Part shown: in pieces, positions 25,986 through 33,886 of the stretch
Layout of the letters: every line of letters starts with the position of its first letter
Numbering within the stretch: position 1 is the first letter of the stretch
Assembly: GCF_036099295.1 (NCBI RefSeq)
Contig: NZ_CP107976.1
Coordinates: 2,046,001-2,110,000, forward strand
DNA length: 64,000 bases
Direction: 5' to 3'
Origin: Streptomyces sp. NBC_00358
GTDB lineage: Bacteria > Actinomycetota > Actinomycetes > Streptomycetales > Streptomycetaceae
Translations under genes and position numbers: made by a program
The notes under the pieces: generated by a model
The model's input: only the letters and a program-made list of their open reading frames with translations
What the model was told of the DNA's origin: nothing
Databases searched by the model: none

Positions 25986-26819
25986 GTGAGCAAGGTCCCC
26001 CCGACCATCCTGAACAACGGCGTCGAGATGCCGCAGCTGGGCTTCGGCGTCTGGCAGGTGCCGGACGACGAGGCGGAGCGGGCGGTCGCCACCGCGCTGG
26101 AGTCCGGGTACCGCAGCATCGACACAGCGGCGATCTACGGCAACGAATCGGGCACCGGCAAGGCCGTCAACAGCTCCGGCATCGCCCGCGAGGAGCTCTT
26201 CGTCACCACCAAGCTCTGGAACAGCGACCAGGGGTACGACTCCGCCCTGCGCGCCTTCGACACCTCGCTGGAGAAGCTCGGCCTGGACTATGTCGATCTG
26301 TACCTGATCCACTGGCCGACGCCGTCCCGGGGCACGTACGTCGACACGTTCAAGGCCTTCGAGAAGATCTACGCGGACGGCCGCGCCAAGGCCATCGGCA
26401 CCTCGAACTTCCTCCCGGAGCACCTGGAGAAGCTGATCGACGCGACGTCGGTCATCCCGGCCGTCAACCAGATCGAGCTGCACCCGCACCTTCAGCAGCG
26501 CGCGGCCCGCGAGTTCCACGCCGAGCAGGGCATCGCGACCGAGGCCTGGTCGCCGCTGGGACAGGGCAAGGGCCTCCTGGAGGTCCCGGCCATCGTCGCC
26601 ATCGCCCAGAAGCACGGCCGCTCCCCGGCGCAGATCGTCCTGCGCTGGCACCTGCAGCTCGGCACCGTCGTGATCCCGAAGTCCGTGACCCCGTCCCGGA
26701 TCAAGGAGAACATCGATGTCTTCGAGTTCTCCCTGGACACCGAGGACATCGCGGCGATCTCGGCCCTGAACGAGGACCGCCGCATCGGCCCGGACCCGGC
26801 CGCCTTCGACATCGGCTGA
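25986..26819 (+). CDS. Aldo/keto reductase
   Basis: A 277-residue AKR barrel of the 2,5-diketo-D-gluconate reductase type. The catalytic tetrad can be placed: Asp in 'SIDTAAIYGNE', Tyr in the same motif, Lys in 'VTTKLWNSD' and His in 'YLIHWPTP'. The cofactor segment 'IPKSVTPSRIKENIDVF' is near the C-terminus. NADPH-dependent reduction of a small carbonyl is expected; substrate unknown. The GTG at 25986 gives a family-typical start ('SKVPPTILNNGVEMPQLGFG') and has AAGGA 10 bases upstream. A GTG at 25935 is a weaker alternative. A textbook intrinsic terminator follows. Confidence 0.88.
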   Translation: MSKVPPTILNNGVEMPQLGFGVWQVPDDEAERAVATALESGYRSIDTAAIYGNESGTGKAVNSSGIAREELFVTTKLWNSDQGYDSALRAFDTSLEKLGLDYVDLYLIHWPTPSRGTYVDTFKAFEKIYADGRAKAIGTSNFLPEHLEKLIDATSVIPAVNQIELHPHLQQRAAREFHAEQGIATEAWSPLGQGKGLLEVPAIVAIAQKHGRSPAQIVLRWHLQLGTVVIPKSVTPSRIKENIDVFEFSLDTEDIAAISALNEDRRIGPDPAAFDIG

Positions 26820-26837
26820 CCGGCCCGCCCGCAGCCC

Positions 26838-26882
26838 GCCGCCGGCCCGGACGCCCATCGCGTCCGGGCCGGCGGCTTTTTT
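26838..26882 (+). terminator. Intrinsic terminator after the aldo/keto reductase gene
   Basis: A 17-base perfect GC-rich stem (26838-26854 with 26860-26876), 5-base loop CCATC, followed by six T residues. This is the only hairpin in the window with a real T-tract. Confidence 0.92.
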
Positions 26883-26963
26883 CGCACCCTTGGACCGGAC
26901 CAACTGGGCCACAGGTCTTGACGCGGTCATGCAAGGAGGGCCATTTTGTGGGGCAACCCGGTA

Positions 26964-26976
26964 AGGAAAGTTTCCT
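26964..26976 (+). promoter_or_regulatory. AGGAAAGTTTCCT palindrome upstream of the chitosanase gene
   Basis: A perfect 6-base-arm inverted repeat 20 bases before the chitosanase start. Palindromes built on GAAAGTTTC are described as the operator class of the ROK-family repressor CsnR, which controls Streptomyces chitosanase and other hydrolase genes. A TTGACG element at 26918-26923 could be the -35 box. The operator would overlap the transcribed leader. Confidence 0.6.
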
Positions 26977-26995
26977 AACAGAAGGGTCCCCCACA

Positions 26996-27691
26996 GTGCG
27001 CACTCGAACACTGACCCTGTCCGCGGCCGTCGGCGCGGCGCTGCTCGCCGTCGCCACGCTGCCGGCCAGCGCCTCCGGCACGGCCAACCCCCGCTCGGCA
27101 CAGGAGGGTTCGGTCAGCGCGTCCGCCCTCCTCGCCAAAGTGACGTCCTGTTCGCAGATATCGAGCGGCAAGTACAGGACCGACGAGGAGACTTCGGCCA
27201 CCGTCCCGGTCTGCGGCAAGAACGGCGCCGTGTTCTGGAAGGCCGACATGGACATCGACTGCGACGGCCAGGTCACCGGCAAGTGCAGCGCCGACACCGA
27301 CCCCTGGTTCCAGGACGACACGGCCTTCCACCAGTCCAACGGCCAGGCGCTGCGCGCCGACTCGCTGCCCTACGTCGTCGTGCCGAGCACCAGCAGCATC
27401 TGGAAGTACACGAGTTCGGGCATCAAGGGCGGTGGTGTGGTCGCCGTCGTCTACAACGGCAAGGTCGAGTACGCGGTGGTCGGCGACACCGGTCCGACGC
27501 AGATCATCGGCGAGGCGTCGTACGCCACGGCCAACGCGCTCGGCATCGACCCCGACCCGGAGACGGGCGGGGCCGACTCGGGCGTGACGTACATCCTGTT
27601 CAAGAACTCCCAGGTGTCACCCATCGAGAGCCACAGCGCGGCCGTCTCGCTCGGTGACTCGCTGGCCAGGCAGTTCCTCGCGAACAACTGA
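26996..27691 (+). CDS. Secreted chitosanase, GH75
   Basis: A 231-residue exported enzyme. The signal peptide ('LTLSAAVGAALLAVATLPASASG') ends near residue 26. The GH75 core follows: 'YRTDEETSATVPVCG', 'AVFWKADMDIDCDGQ' with the proposed catalytic Asp, 'LPYVVVPST', and 'KVEYAVVGDTGPTQIIGEASY' (in pieces) with the proposed catalytic Glu. GH75 enzymes hydrolyse chitosan. The GTG at 26996 fits the signal peptide; the purine stretch GAAGGG lies close upstream. The CsnR-like palindrome in its promoter supports regulation by chitosan breakdown products. Confidence 0.9.
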   Translation: MRTRTLTLSAAVGAALLAVATLPASASGTANPRSAQEGSVSASALLAKVTSCSQISSGKYRTDEETSATVPVCGKNGAVFWKADMDIDCDGQVTGKCSADTDPWFQDDTAFHQSNGQALRADSLPYVVVPSTSSIWKYTSSGIKGGGVVAVVYNGKVEYAVVGDTGPTQIIGEASYATANALGIDPDPETGGADSGVTYILFKNSQVSPIESHSAAVSLGDSLARQFLANN

Positions 27692-27697
27692 GCACCT

Positions 27698-27729
27698 GCC
27701 CGGCGGGGACGCCTGTCGCCCCGCCGGGC
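27698..27729. terminator. Hairpin between convergent chitosanase and SDR genes
   Basis: Eleven-base perfect arms GCCCGGCGGGG (27698-27708) and CCCCGCCGGGC (27719-27729), 10-base loop. It lies in the 43-base gap between convergent genes and probably serves both. Confidence 0.7.
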
Positions 27730-27734
27730 CGGGA

Positions 27735-28436
27735 TCAGACGGGCTGGCCGATCGGGCGGACGACCACGGTGTTCACGTCGACGCCCGTCGGCTGCCCGAC
27801 CGCCCAGACGATCGAGTCCGCGAGCTGGTCCGCCGTCAGCAGGTGCCCCGGCGGGAGGCTGCCGTAGCTGTCCCAGAACGGGGTCTCCACGCGGCCGGGC
27901 GAGATCAGGGTCACGCCCACCCCGTACTCGGTGACCTGGCGCCTGGTGTTCTCGGCGAGCCCGGTCACCGCCCACTTGGTCGCGCCGTAGATGTTGCCCG
28001 GTGTGTTCACATGCCCGGCGACACTGCCGATCAGCACGATGCGGCCACGGGTCTCCCTCAGGGCGTCGATGGACGCCCTGATGAGCAGCGCGGGCCCCAG
28101 TACGTTGGTCAGCACCATCTCGGACCAGCCGGCCGGGTCGCCCTCCGCCACCGTGTCGTGGGTGGCGAAACCGGCGTTGGCCACGACCGTGTCGAGCCGC
28201 CCGAACTCCTTGAGCGTCGCCTCGACCGCGGCCCGCACCTGGTCGTGCTCGGCCGCGTGCCCGACGATCGTCAACAGCCCCTCGGGATGGCCGAGTTCCT
28301 CGGCGAAACCGCGCAGCCGCTCCTCGCCCCGACCGGTGACGGCCACCCGGTGCCCGGCGTCGAGCAGCCGGCGGGCGACCGCGGCTCCGATACCGCTTCC
28401 GCCTCCGGTGATGAGCGCGACGGGAGAGTCGGTCAT
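27735..28436 (-). CDS. Short-chain dehydrogenase/reductase
   Basis: A 233-residue classical SDR: cofactor motif 'TGGGSGIG' near residue 11, 'VVANAGFAT' in the middle, catalytic Ser in 'IGSVAGHVN' and the YxxxK motif as 'YGATKWAV'. An N-terminal basic residue ('TGRGEERL') suggests NADP(H). It reduces or oxidises an unidentified alcohol/carbonyl in the cytoplasm. 'TGGGGGTACACC' before the ATG is an acceptable ribosome binding site. No clear operon partner; the next gene on the strand ends 128 bases upstream. Confidence 0.88.
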   Translation of the reverse strand: MTDSPVALITGGGSGIGAAVARRLLDAGHRVAVTGRGEERLRGFAEELGHPEGLLTIVGHAAEHDQVRAAVEATLKEFGRLDTVVANAGFATHDTVAEGDPAGWSEMVLTNVLGPALLIRASIDALRETRGRIVLIGSVAGHVNTPGNIYGATKWAVTGLAENTRRQVTEYGVGVTLISPGRVETPFWDSYGSLPPGHLLTADQLADSIVWAVGQPTGVDVNTVVVRPIGQPV

Positions 28437-28564
28437 GGTGTACCCCCAGGAGTGTCCGGCCCAGCGCGGGCCAACTGTGCACTGAACCGGGGGAGTTCAT
28501 CACTTGGAGCACACTCGATGTCAAGGTCCGCCGGCCGCGCGCGATGGGCGGGCGGCCACCGGGA

Positions 28565-29473
28565 CTACTCCGGCCTGACCCCCACGTACACCGTCATGGC
28601 CGTCAGCAGGAAAACGTCCGAGCGGTGGTGCACGCTCGCCTTGTCTTCCGGGTCGAGGAGCCGGTCGAGTGTGGCGAGGTCGTCCGGGTCGAGCGCTTCG
28701 GCGAGGCCGTCCCGTCGGCGGGTGAGGGCGGTGACGACGAAGGCGCGGGCCTCGTCCGATACGGGGGCGGGGAGGTCGAGGAGGAAGGTGCGGGTCGCCG
28801 TGTGACGCAGGCCGACGGCGCCGAGCAGAGCGGGCCAGTCCTCCGTCTCCGCCACCGAACCGGGCAGCTCGGCCCGCATCCGGGTGAACCACTCGTCGTG
28901 CACCGCGTCGATACGGGCCTCCAGGCCGGGGCGGCCGATGCCGGTGTCCCGCGGGAGGAACCGCGTGGGCAGACCGCCCTCCAGCAGGGCGAGCATGCCA
29001 CCGGGCGCCAGGCTCCGGACGAAGCCGGCGAGCGCGGCCCGCTGGTCACCGACATGGTGCAGCGACCTGCTGGCCCACAGCAGATCCGCGGGGTACTCCA
29101 AGTCGCCCACGCCCTCGGAGAGTTCGGCCTCGATCGTGCCGAAGCGGTCGGCGACACCGAGCCGCTCGGCGCGGGTGCGGGCCTCCGCCAGCAAGGGCTC
29201 GGCGCCGTCCACGGCGACGACCCGGGCACCGGGGAACTTCTCGGCGAGCAGACAGGAGATGACGCCGGGGCCGCTGCCCGCGTCCACGATCAGTCCCGGC
29301 TCGGGCCGCTGCTCCCGCAGCCACTCGGCCGCCTCGGCATACGCAGGGGTGAACAGCTCCGCCTCCTGCACCAGCAGGGGCAGCATCTGAGCGAAGTCCA
29401 TATGGGTGTCACCGTGCCCGTGCCCGTGGGGTCGCGCCGGGCCGTGAACGTGTTCGTGGTGGTCGGATGCCAT
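28565..29473 (-). CDS. SAM-dependent methyltransferase with histidine-rich N-terminus
   Basis: A 302-residue class I methyltransferase. The SAM site is 'IVDAGSGPGVISC' (about 62-74), followed by 'VVAVDGAEPLL', 'LWASRSLHHVGD' and 'LAPGGMLALLEGG'. The first 24 residues contain eight histidines in a 'HVHGPARPHGHGHG' pattern, which is not part of the fold and looks like a metal-binding tail. Substrate is unknown. It is divergent from the PhyH-type dioxygenase. The N-terminal ATG is the most upstream in frame; a downstream in-frame ATG ('MDFAQMLPLL') would delete the His tail, so the start remains somewhat uncertain. Confidence 0.82.
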   Translation of the reverse strand: MASDHHEHVHGPARPHGHGHGDTHMDFAQMLPLLVQEAELFTPAYAEAAEWLREQRPEPGLIVDAGSGPGVISCLLAEKFPGARVVAVDGAEPLLAEARTRAERLGVADRFGTIEAELSEGVGDLEYPADLLWASRSLHHVGDQRAALAGFVRSLAPGGMLALLEGGLPTRFLPRDTGIGRPGLEARIDAVHDEWFTRMRAELPGSVAETEDWPALLGAVGLRHTATRTFLLDLPAPVSDEARAFVVTALTRRRDGLAEALDPDDLATLDRLLDPEDKASVHHRSDVFLLTAMTVYVGVRPE

Positions 29474-29613
29474 GGGACGGGCCTCTCTCTCGGTATGGGG
29501 ACAGCCTGCCCCGGCACTCCCGGAAACGGCCAGTCGTGTTGCTCGAACGGCAAAAAAAGGGGCCGCCGGAAAACCGGATGCGCCCGCGGGGGCCCGTCGT
29601 CGAACATGGCCGG

Positions 29614-30390
29614 ATGGACGACGCCGACGTCATGCTGGAGCGTTTCCTCAAGGACGGCTTCGTGCGCGTCGAGGGCGCCTTCCCGCCCCGGGTCGCCGCG
29701 GACTGCGCCCGGCTGCTGTGGAAGGAGACCGGCTGCTCCCCGGACGACCCCGCCACCTGGACCGAGCCCGTGCGCTGGATCTCCGGGATGGCCCAGGGAC
29801 CCTTCGCCGCGGCCGTCAACTCACCCGCCCTGCACGAGGCGTTCGACCTGCTGCTCGGGGAGGGCCGCTGGGAGCCGCGCTATTCGCTGGGCAGTTTCCC
29901 GTTGCGCTTCCCGCATGAGCTGGAGCCGGACGACGCGGGCTGGCACATCGAGGGCAGCTATATGCCCGAGGGCGCGACCTGGTACCACACCAATCTCCGT
30001 TCCCGGGACCGCGCGCTGCTGATGCTGTTCCTGTTCAGCGAGGTGGGCCCCGAGGACGCCCCGACCCGTATCCGCGTCGGCTCGCACCTGGACGTGCCGC
30101 CGATCCTGGAGCCGTACGGGGAGGAGGGCGTCTCGGGCCTGGACATCGCGCCCCGCCTGGTCGAGGCGTCGGCGCACCGGCCGGTCGCGTACGCCACCGG
30201 CCGGCCCGGCGACGTCTACCTGTGTCATCCGTTCCTGGTGCACGCGGCGCAGCCGCACCACGGCAGCCGGCCCCGGTTCATGGCGCAGCCGCCGCTGTCC
30301 CCGGCGGTGCCCCTGGAGCTGGAGCGGGCCGACGGGGACTACTCGGCGGTGGAGTTCGCGATCCGCCAGGGGCTGGGGAAGGGGAGCTGA
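29614..30390 (+). CDS. Phytanoyl-CoA dioxygenase (PhyH) family protein
   Basis: A 258-residue double-stranded beta-helix oxygenase of the PhyH superfamily. The first iron-binding motif reads His-x-Glu ('GWHIEGSYM') rather than the usual His-x-Asp. The distal His is in 'LCHPFLVHAAQPHHG', followed by Arg in 'SRPRFMAQPP' for 2-oxoglutarate. The family performs Fe(II)/2-oxoglutarate hydroxylation. ATG 29614 ('MDDADVMLERFLKDGFV') is family-like but lacks an obvious Shine-Dalgarno. It is divergent from the methyltransferase and ends 29 bases from the convergent cellobiohydrolase. Confidence 0.82.
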   Translation: MDDADVMLERFLKDGFVRVEGAFPPRVAADCARLLWKETGCSPDDPATWTEPVRWISGMAQGPFAAAVNSPALHEAFDLLLGEGRWEPRYSLGSFPLRFPHELEPDDAGWHIEGSYMPEGATWYHTNLRSRDRALLMLFLFSEVGPEDAPTRIRVGSHLDVPPILEPYGEEGVSGLDIAPRLVEASAHRPVAYATGRPGDVYLCHPFLVHAAQPHHGSRPRFMAQPPLSPAVPLELERADGDYSAVEFAIRQGLGKGS

Positions 30391-30419
30391 CCCCTGGCGG
30401 ACCGCACGCGCTCAGCCGG

Positions 30420-32135
30420 TCACAGGGCCGGGTACGCGTTCTTCATGAGCTCCTGGAACTGGGCGGAGAACCAGTGCCCGGAGAGCGGAGCGTTCGGCAG
30501 CGCGCCGGAGAGGCTGTTCCCGTTGCGGGCGTTGCCCGTGTACGTCGGGTCGCACATCCGGTCGAAGCCCTTGCCCTCGTCGTTCGCGATCGCCGTGCTG
30601 GAGCCGTCGGACTCGCCCGGAGGCTTCATCCAGACGTAGGCGTCGATGCCGGCCGCCGGTGCCGCCTGCGGCCGCTCGCCGAGGCCCGCGCCCGACTGGT
30701 TGCACCAGTTGCCGATGTGGATACGGCGGTCGTAGCGTCCTCCGTCGACATAGGTGTCGACGCTGGTCGTCGCGCCGGGGCCGGTGGGCCGGGCGGTGCC
30801 GCCCCAGCCGTTCCTGGAGGTGTCGATCAGCATGCCGATGCCGGAGTTGAAGCCGAGCGAGACGAGTTCGGTGCGGAAGGCCTGCGCGAAGGAGAGCTCG
30901 TCGACATAGCGGTTCCAGTCCACCCACTTGGACTGGCGCACCGAGGTGCCGTTCACCGTGTCGTTGATGGTGAAGTTGTTCTCCTTGAGGGCGCTGTAGT
31001 TCGCCGTGTTGGTGATGAAGCCCTGGACGTCGTCGACCGTCGCGCCCTCGGCCGTCGCGGCCTGCTTGAAGATGTTGGCGGCGGGGGCGAAGTTGTCGTC
31101 CCAGCCGAGCCATCCGTGGTGGCCGGCGTCGAGGTAGTTGTAGACGTTCGGGATCGCGCCGAGCTTGGCGAGCGCGTAGCCGACGCCCTTCACGTAGTTG
31201 CCGTTGGCGAGCATGGTGTCGCAGTTCGCGGTGGCGGTGGCCCGGCTGCCGGTGTTGGTGACGAGGTTCGGCAGCGAGTCGATCTCGATGGTGGTGACGA
31301 TGCGCAGGGAGGCGTACTTGCTGTCGGCGAGGATCGCCGCGATCGGGTCGATGAACTGCGTCTTGTACTTGTCGATGTCCGTCGCGCCGAGTTCACCGTT
31401 GGAGGCGAGGGCGGCGCAGTCGCGTCCGGGCAGGTCGTAGACGACGAGTTGGACGACCTCTTCGCCGGTGCCCTTCTGGGCGAGCGCCGCGTCGAGGTGG
31501 GCGCGCAGGCCCATGCTGGTGGACGAGCCGTTGATCGCGGCGATCCGGTCGAGCCAGACACCGGTGGGCTGGTTGGAGATCCTGCTGCCGCCGGTCTCGG
31601 CGGCGGCCTTCGCCGACCATTCCGGGTTCACGTACACCTTGGCGCCGGAGTACGGGTTGTCGACGCGGGTGCCGGTGCCGCCGCCTCCCCCGCCTCCCCC
31701 GCCGCCTCCGTCATCGACGTTGCAGGTGACGCCGTCGAGGGTGAAGGACGTCGGCAGCGCGTTGGTGCCGCTGTAGGAGCCGTTGAAGCCGAAGCTCACC
31801 GAACTCCCGGTCGCCAGTGTGCCGTTGTACGTCTCATTGGCCGCGGTGACGGCCGTGCCGCTCTGGGTGATCTTGGCGTTCCAGCCGGAGGTGACCTTCT
31901 GGTTCCCGGCGTACGACCACTTGACCGCCCAGGAGGACTTGGCCGCGCTGTTGTTGGTGACGGTGACGGCGGCGGTGAAGCCGGTGTCCCACTGGCTCTG
32001 CACCTTGTAGTCGACGGTGCAGGGGATGGAGGCGACGGCGTTGGTGCCGACGTCGGCGGGAACGGCCGAGGCGGCGCCCGTTCCCGCGGCGATCAGGGCG
32101 AGTGCCCCGAGAAGTGCTGTTCTTGCACGGCTCAT
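30420..32135 (-). CDS. Secreted cellobiohydrolase, CBM2-GH6
   Basis: A 571-residue cellulase. Signal peptide to about residue 24; CBM2 about 38-140 with its Cys pair and the surface Trp residues ('QSQWDTGF', 'SGWNAKI'); an oligo-Gly linker at 143-153; GH6 catalytic domain from about 160. Family landmarks are 'VVYDLPGRDCAALASNGE', 'TTIEIDSLPNLV' (general acid Asp; IEID in place of the common IEPD), 'YLDAGHHGWLGW' and 'WMKPPGESDG'. Loop length fits exo-acting GH6 enzymes that release cellobiose from non-reducing ends. It starts 11 bases after the GH5 stop codon, so the endo- and exo-cellulase form one leftward operon under the CebR-like box. Confidence 0.92.
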   Translation of the reverse strand: MSRARTALLGALALIAAGTGAASAVPADVGTNAVASIPCTVDYKVQSQWDTGFTAAVTVTNNSAAKSSWAVKWSYAGNQKVTSGWNAKITQSGTAVTAANETYNGTLATGSSVSFGFNGSYSGTNALPTSFTLDGVTCNVDDGGGGGGGGGGGTGTRVDNPYSGAKVYVNPEWSAKAAAETGGSRISNQPTGVWLDRIAAINGSSTSMGLRAHLDAALAQKGTGEEVVQLVVYDLPGRDCAALASNGELGATDIDKYKTQFIDPIAAILADSKYASLRIVTTIEIDSLPNLVTNTGSRATATANCDTMLANGNYVKGVGYALAKLGAIPNVYNYLDAGHHGWLGWDDNFAPAANIFKQAATAEGATVDDVQGFITNTANYSALKENNFTINDTVNGTSVRQSKWVDWNRYVDELSFAQAFRTELVSLGFNSGIGMLIDTSRNGWGGTARPTGPGATTSVDTYVDGGRYDRRIHIGNWCNQSGAGLGERPQAAPAAGIDAYVWMKPPGESDGSSTAIANDEGKGFDRMCDPTYTGNARNGNSLSGALPNAPLSGHWFSAQFQELMKNAYPAL

Positions 32136-32146
32136 GTGCGGGTTCC

Positions 32147-33631
32147 TTATCCGTTGAGGGCGCGCAGGTGGTCGCGCAGCCCGATGCCGTAGGAGGTCGG
32201 AGTGCCGTCGTAGTTCGAGATCAGCGACGGGCCGGAGGAACAGTCCCAGGTGTTCCAGGTCCAGCCGAGGTACGAGAGCCCCCGGTCGTCGAACCACTTC
32301 ATGACGGTGTCGACGAAGGAGTGGGAGCAGGTGTTCTCCCCGATCTCCCCCGCCACGAGCGGTACTTGGGCCGCGACCGGGGCGAGTGTGGAGGTCCAGC
32401 AGCTCTCGCTCGCGCAGGTGTTGAAGTTGTAGACGTGGTACGCGGCGACGAGATTGCCCGTCGGGTCACTCGGTCTGTACGTCAGCCACTGGCTCAGGTC
32501 GTTGGAGTAGGCGAGGCCGCCGGCCAGGATCAGGTTCTTGGCGCCGGTGCCGCGTACCGAGTCGACCAGGCTCTGCATTCCGGCGACCTGGTAGGAGATG
32601 CCGGGGCAGGTGCCGCCGTCGCGCCAGCAGGTCCACGCCTGGGTGGTCGTGGAGGTCGCGCGGTCCGGGTAGGGCTCGTTGAACAGGTCGAACGCGACGG
32701 CCCGGTCGTCCTTGAAGGTGCTCGCCACCGAGGCCCAGAAGGACGGGGTGTACTGCGCGTCGGGCATCGGCTTCTGGCACGTCGCGTGCACGTCGGAGCA
32801 GCCCGCCGAGTTGCCCGTGTACTGGCCGTACGTCCAGTGCAGGTCGAGGACCGGGGTCATGCCGTGCGCCTCGACCTTGGACACCAGGTCCTTGACCGCG
32901 GCGATGTAGTTGGCGCCGGCGTACTCCGGTTTGATGTTGGACAGGCCCAGCCAGCACTCCTCGTTCAGCGGGATGCGGACCGTGTTGGCCTTCCAGTCGG
33001 CGATCGCCTTGACGGAGGCGTCGTCGACGGGACCGTCGAAGAAGCCGTAGCCCTGGACGCACATGAACTCGCCGCCGGAGCGGTTGACTCCGAGCAGCCT
33101 GCGGGTGGCTCCGGCGGAGTCGACCAGCTTGTTGCCCGAGACGTGCAGTTCCGGCGCCTCACCGCCGGTCGGCGGCGGATCGGTCGGGGTGGGCGTGGGT
33201 GTGGGCGTCGGCTGGACGTCCGCATTGCAGGTGGTGCCGTTGAGCCGGAAGGCCGTGGGCACGGCGTTGCTTCCCGACCAGGAGGCGAGGAACCCGGCGC
33301 TGACGCTCGCACCGGTGGCCAGCGTGCCGTTCCAGCTCTCGTTGGACGCGGTCACCGTCGTACCGGACTGGGACCATTTGGCGCTCCAGCCCTGGGTGAC
33401 CTTCTGGCCGCCGGAGAAGTCGAAGCCGAGGCTCCAACTGCTCAGCGCTGCCATGTTGTTGGTGATGGTCACGGCGCCCTGGAAGCCGGTGTCCCACTGG
33501 CCGGTGACCGAGTACTCCACCGTGCACGCGGGTGTGGCTCCCGAAGCCGTGACGACCGGCGCGACGGCCGTGCCCACAAGGGCGACCGCGGCGCCGATCA
33601 CTAAGAGGGAAAGACGCGGGGGGTGACGCAT
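32147..33631 (-). CDS. Secreted endoglucanase, CBM2-GH5
   Basis: A 494-residue enzyme. Signal peptide to about residue 32; CBM2 about 36-137; a Pro-Thr linker ('PTPTPTPTPTDPPP'); GH5 domain from about 158. The acid/base glutamate is in 'AFDLFNEPYP' and the nucleophile in 'PLVAGEIGENTC'; 'LDLHWTYGQ' and 'LGWTWNTWDC' are also family-typical. It cuts internal beta-1,4 bonds of cellulose. The ATG is behind a strong AAGGAG. A CebR-like box at 33681-33694, 50 bp upstream of the start, probably represses the GH5-GH6 pair in the absence of cello-oligosaccharides. Confidence 0.92.
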   Translation of the reverse strand: MRHPPRLSLLVIGAAVALVGTAVAPVVTASGATPACTVEYSVTGQWDTGFQGAVTITNNMAALSSWSLGFDFSGGQKVTQGWSAKWSQSGTTVTASNESWNGTLATGASVSAGFLASWSGSNAVPTAFRLNGTTCNADVQPTPTPTPTPTDPPPTGGEAPELHVSGNKLVDSAGATRRLLGVNRSGGEFMCVQGYGFFDGPVDDASVKAIADWKANTVRIPLNEECWLGLSNIKPEYAGANYIAAVKDLVSKVEAHGMTPVLDLHWTYGQYTGNSAGCSDVHATCQKPMPDAQYTPSFWASVASTFKDDRAVAFDLFNEPYPDRATSTTTQAWTCWRDGGTCPGISYQVAGMQSLVDSVRGTGAKNLILAGGLAYSNDLSQWLTYRPSDPTGNLVAAYHVYNFNTCASESCWTSTLAPVAAQVPLVAGEIGENTCSHSFVDTVMKWFDDRGLSYLGWTWNTWDCSSGPSLISNYDGTPTSYGIGLRDHLRALNG

Positions 33632-33680
33632 GAAGCGACTCCTTGCAGCTCTGGCGCGCCTTGATCGACGCGTCGACTGA

Positions 33681-33694
33681 TGGAACCGCTCCCA
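33681..33694 (-). promoter_or_regulatory. CebR-like box for the leftward cellulase operon
   Basis: TGGAACCGCTCCCA matches 12 of 14 bases of the CebR operator TGGGAGCGCTCCCA, with one perfect half-site. It is 50 bp upstream of the GH5 start. Confidence 0.7.
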
Positions 33695-33812
33695 CTGGTG
33701 CCGATGAAGCTAGCGCCAAGTTCCGTTGTTGGACAGAGGAGTTGCACTGTTGATCAATCGAATCATTTCGACTCTTCAAGCACCTTGACCCCTCACACCC
33801 CTCTCTCCAATA

Positions 33813-33826
33813 TGGGAGCGCTCCCA
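33813..33826 (+). promoter_or_regulatory. CebR operator upstream of the GH48 gene
   Basis: TGGGAGCGCTCCCA is a perfect 14-base palindrome identical to the consensus CebR operator of Streptomyces cellulase genes. It lies 61 bp upstream of the GH48 start. CebR is a LacI-family repressor released by cello-oligosaccharides; its gene is not in the window. Confidence 0.88.
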
Positions 33827-33886
33827 CTGGTTCAAGGCTTGTTGCTCCTCCCCCCATTCTCCGAGCCGCAAGGAGGAACCAGCACC

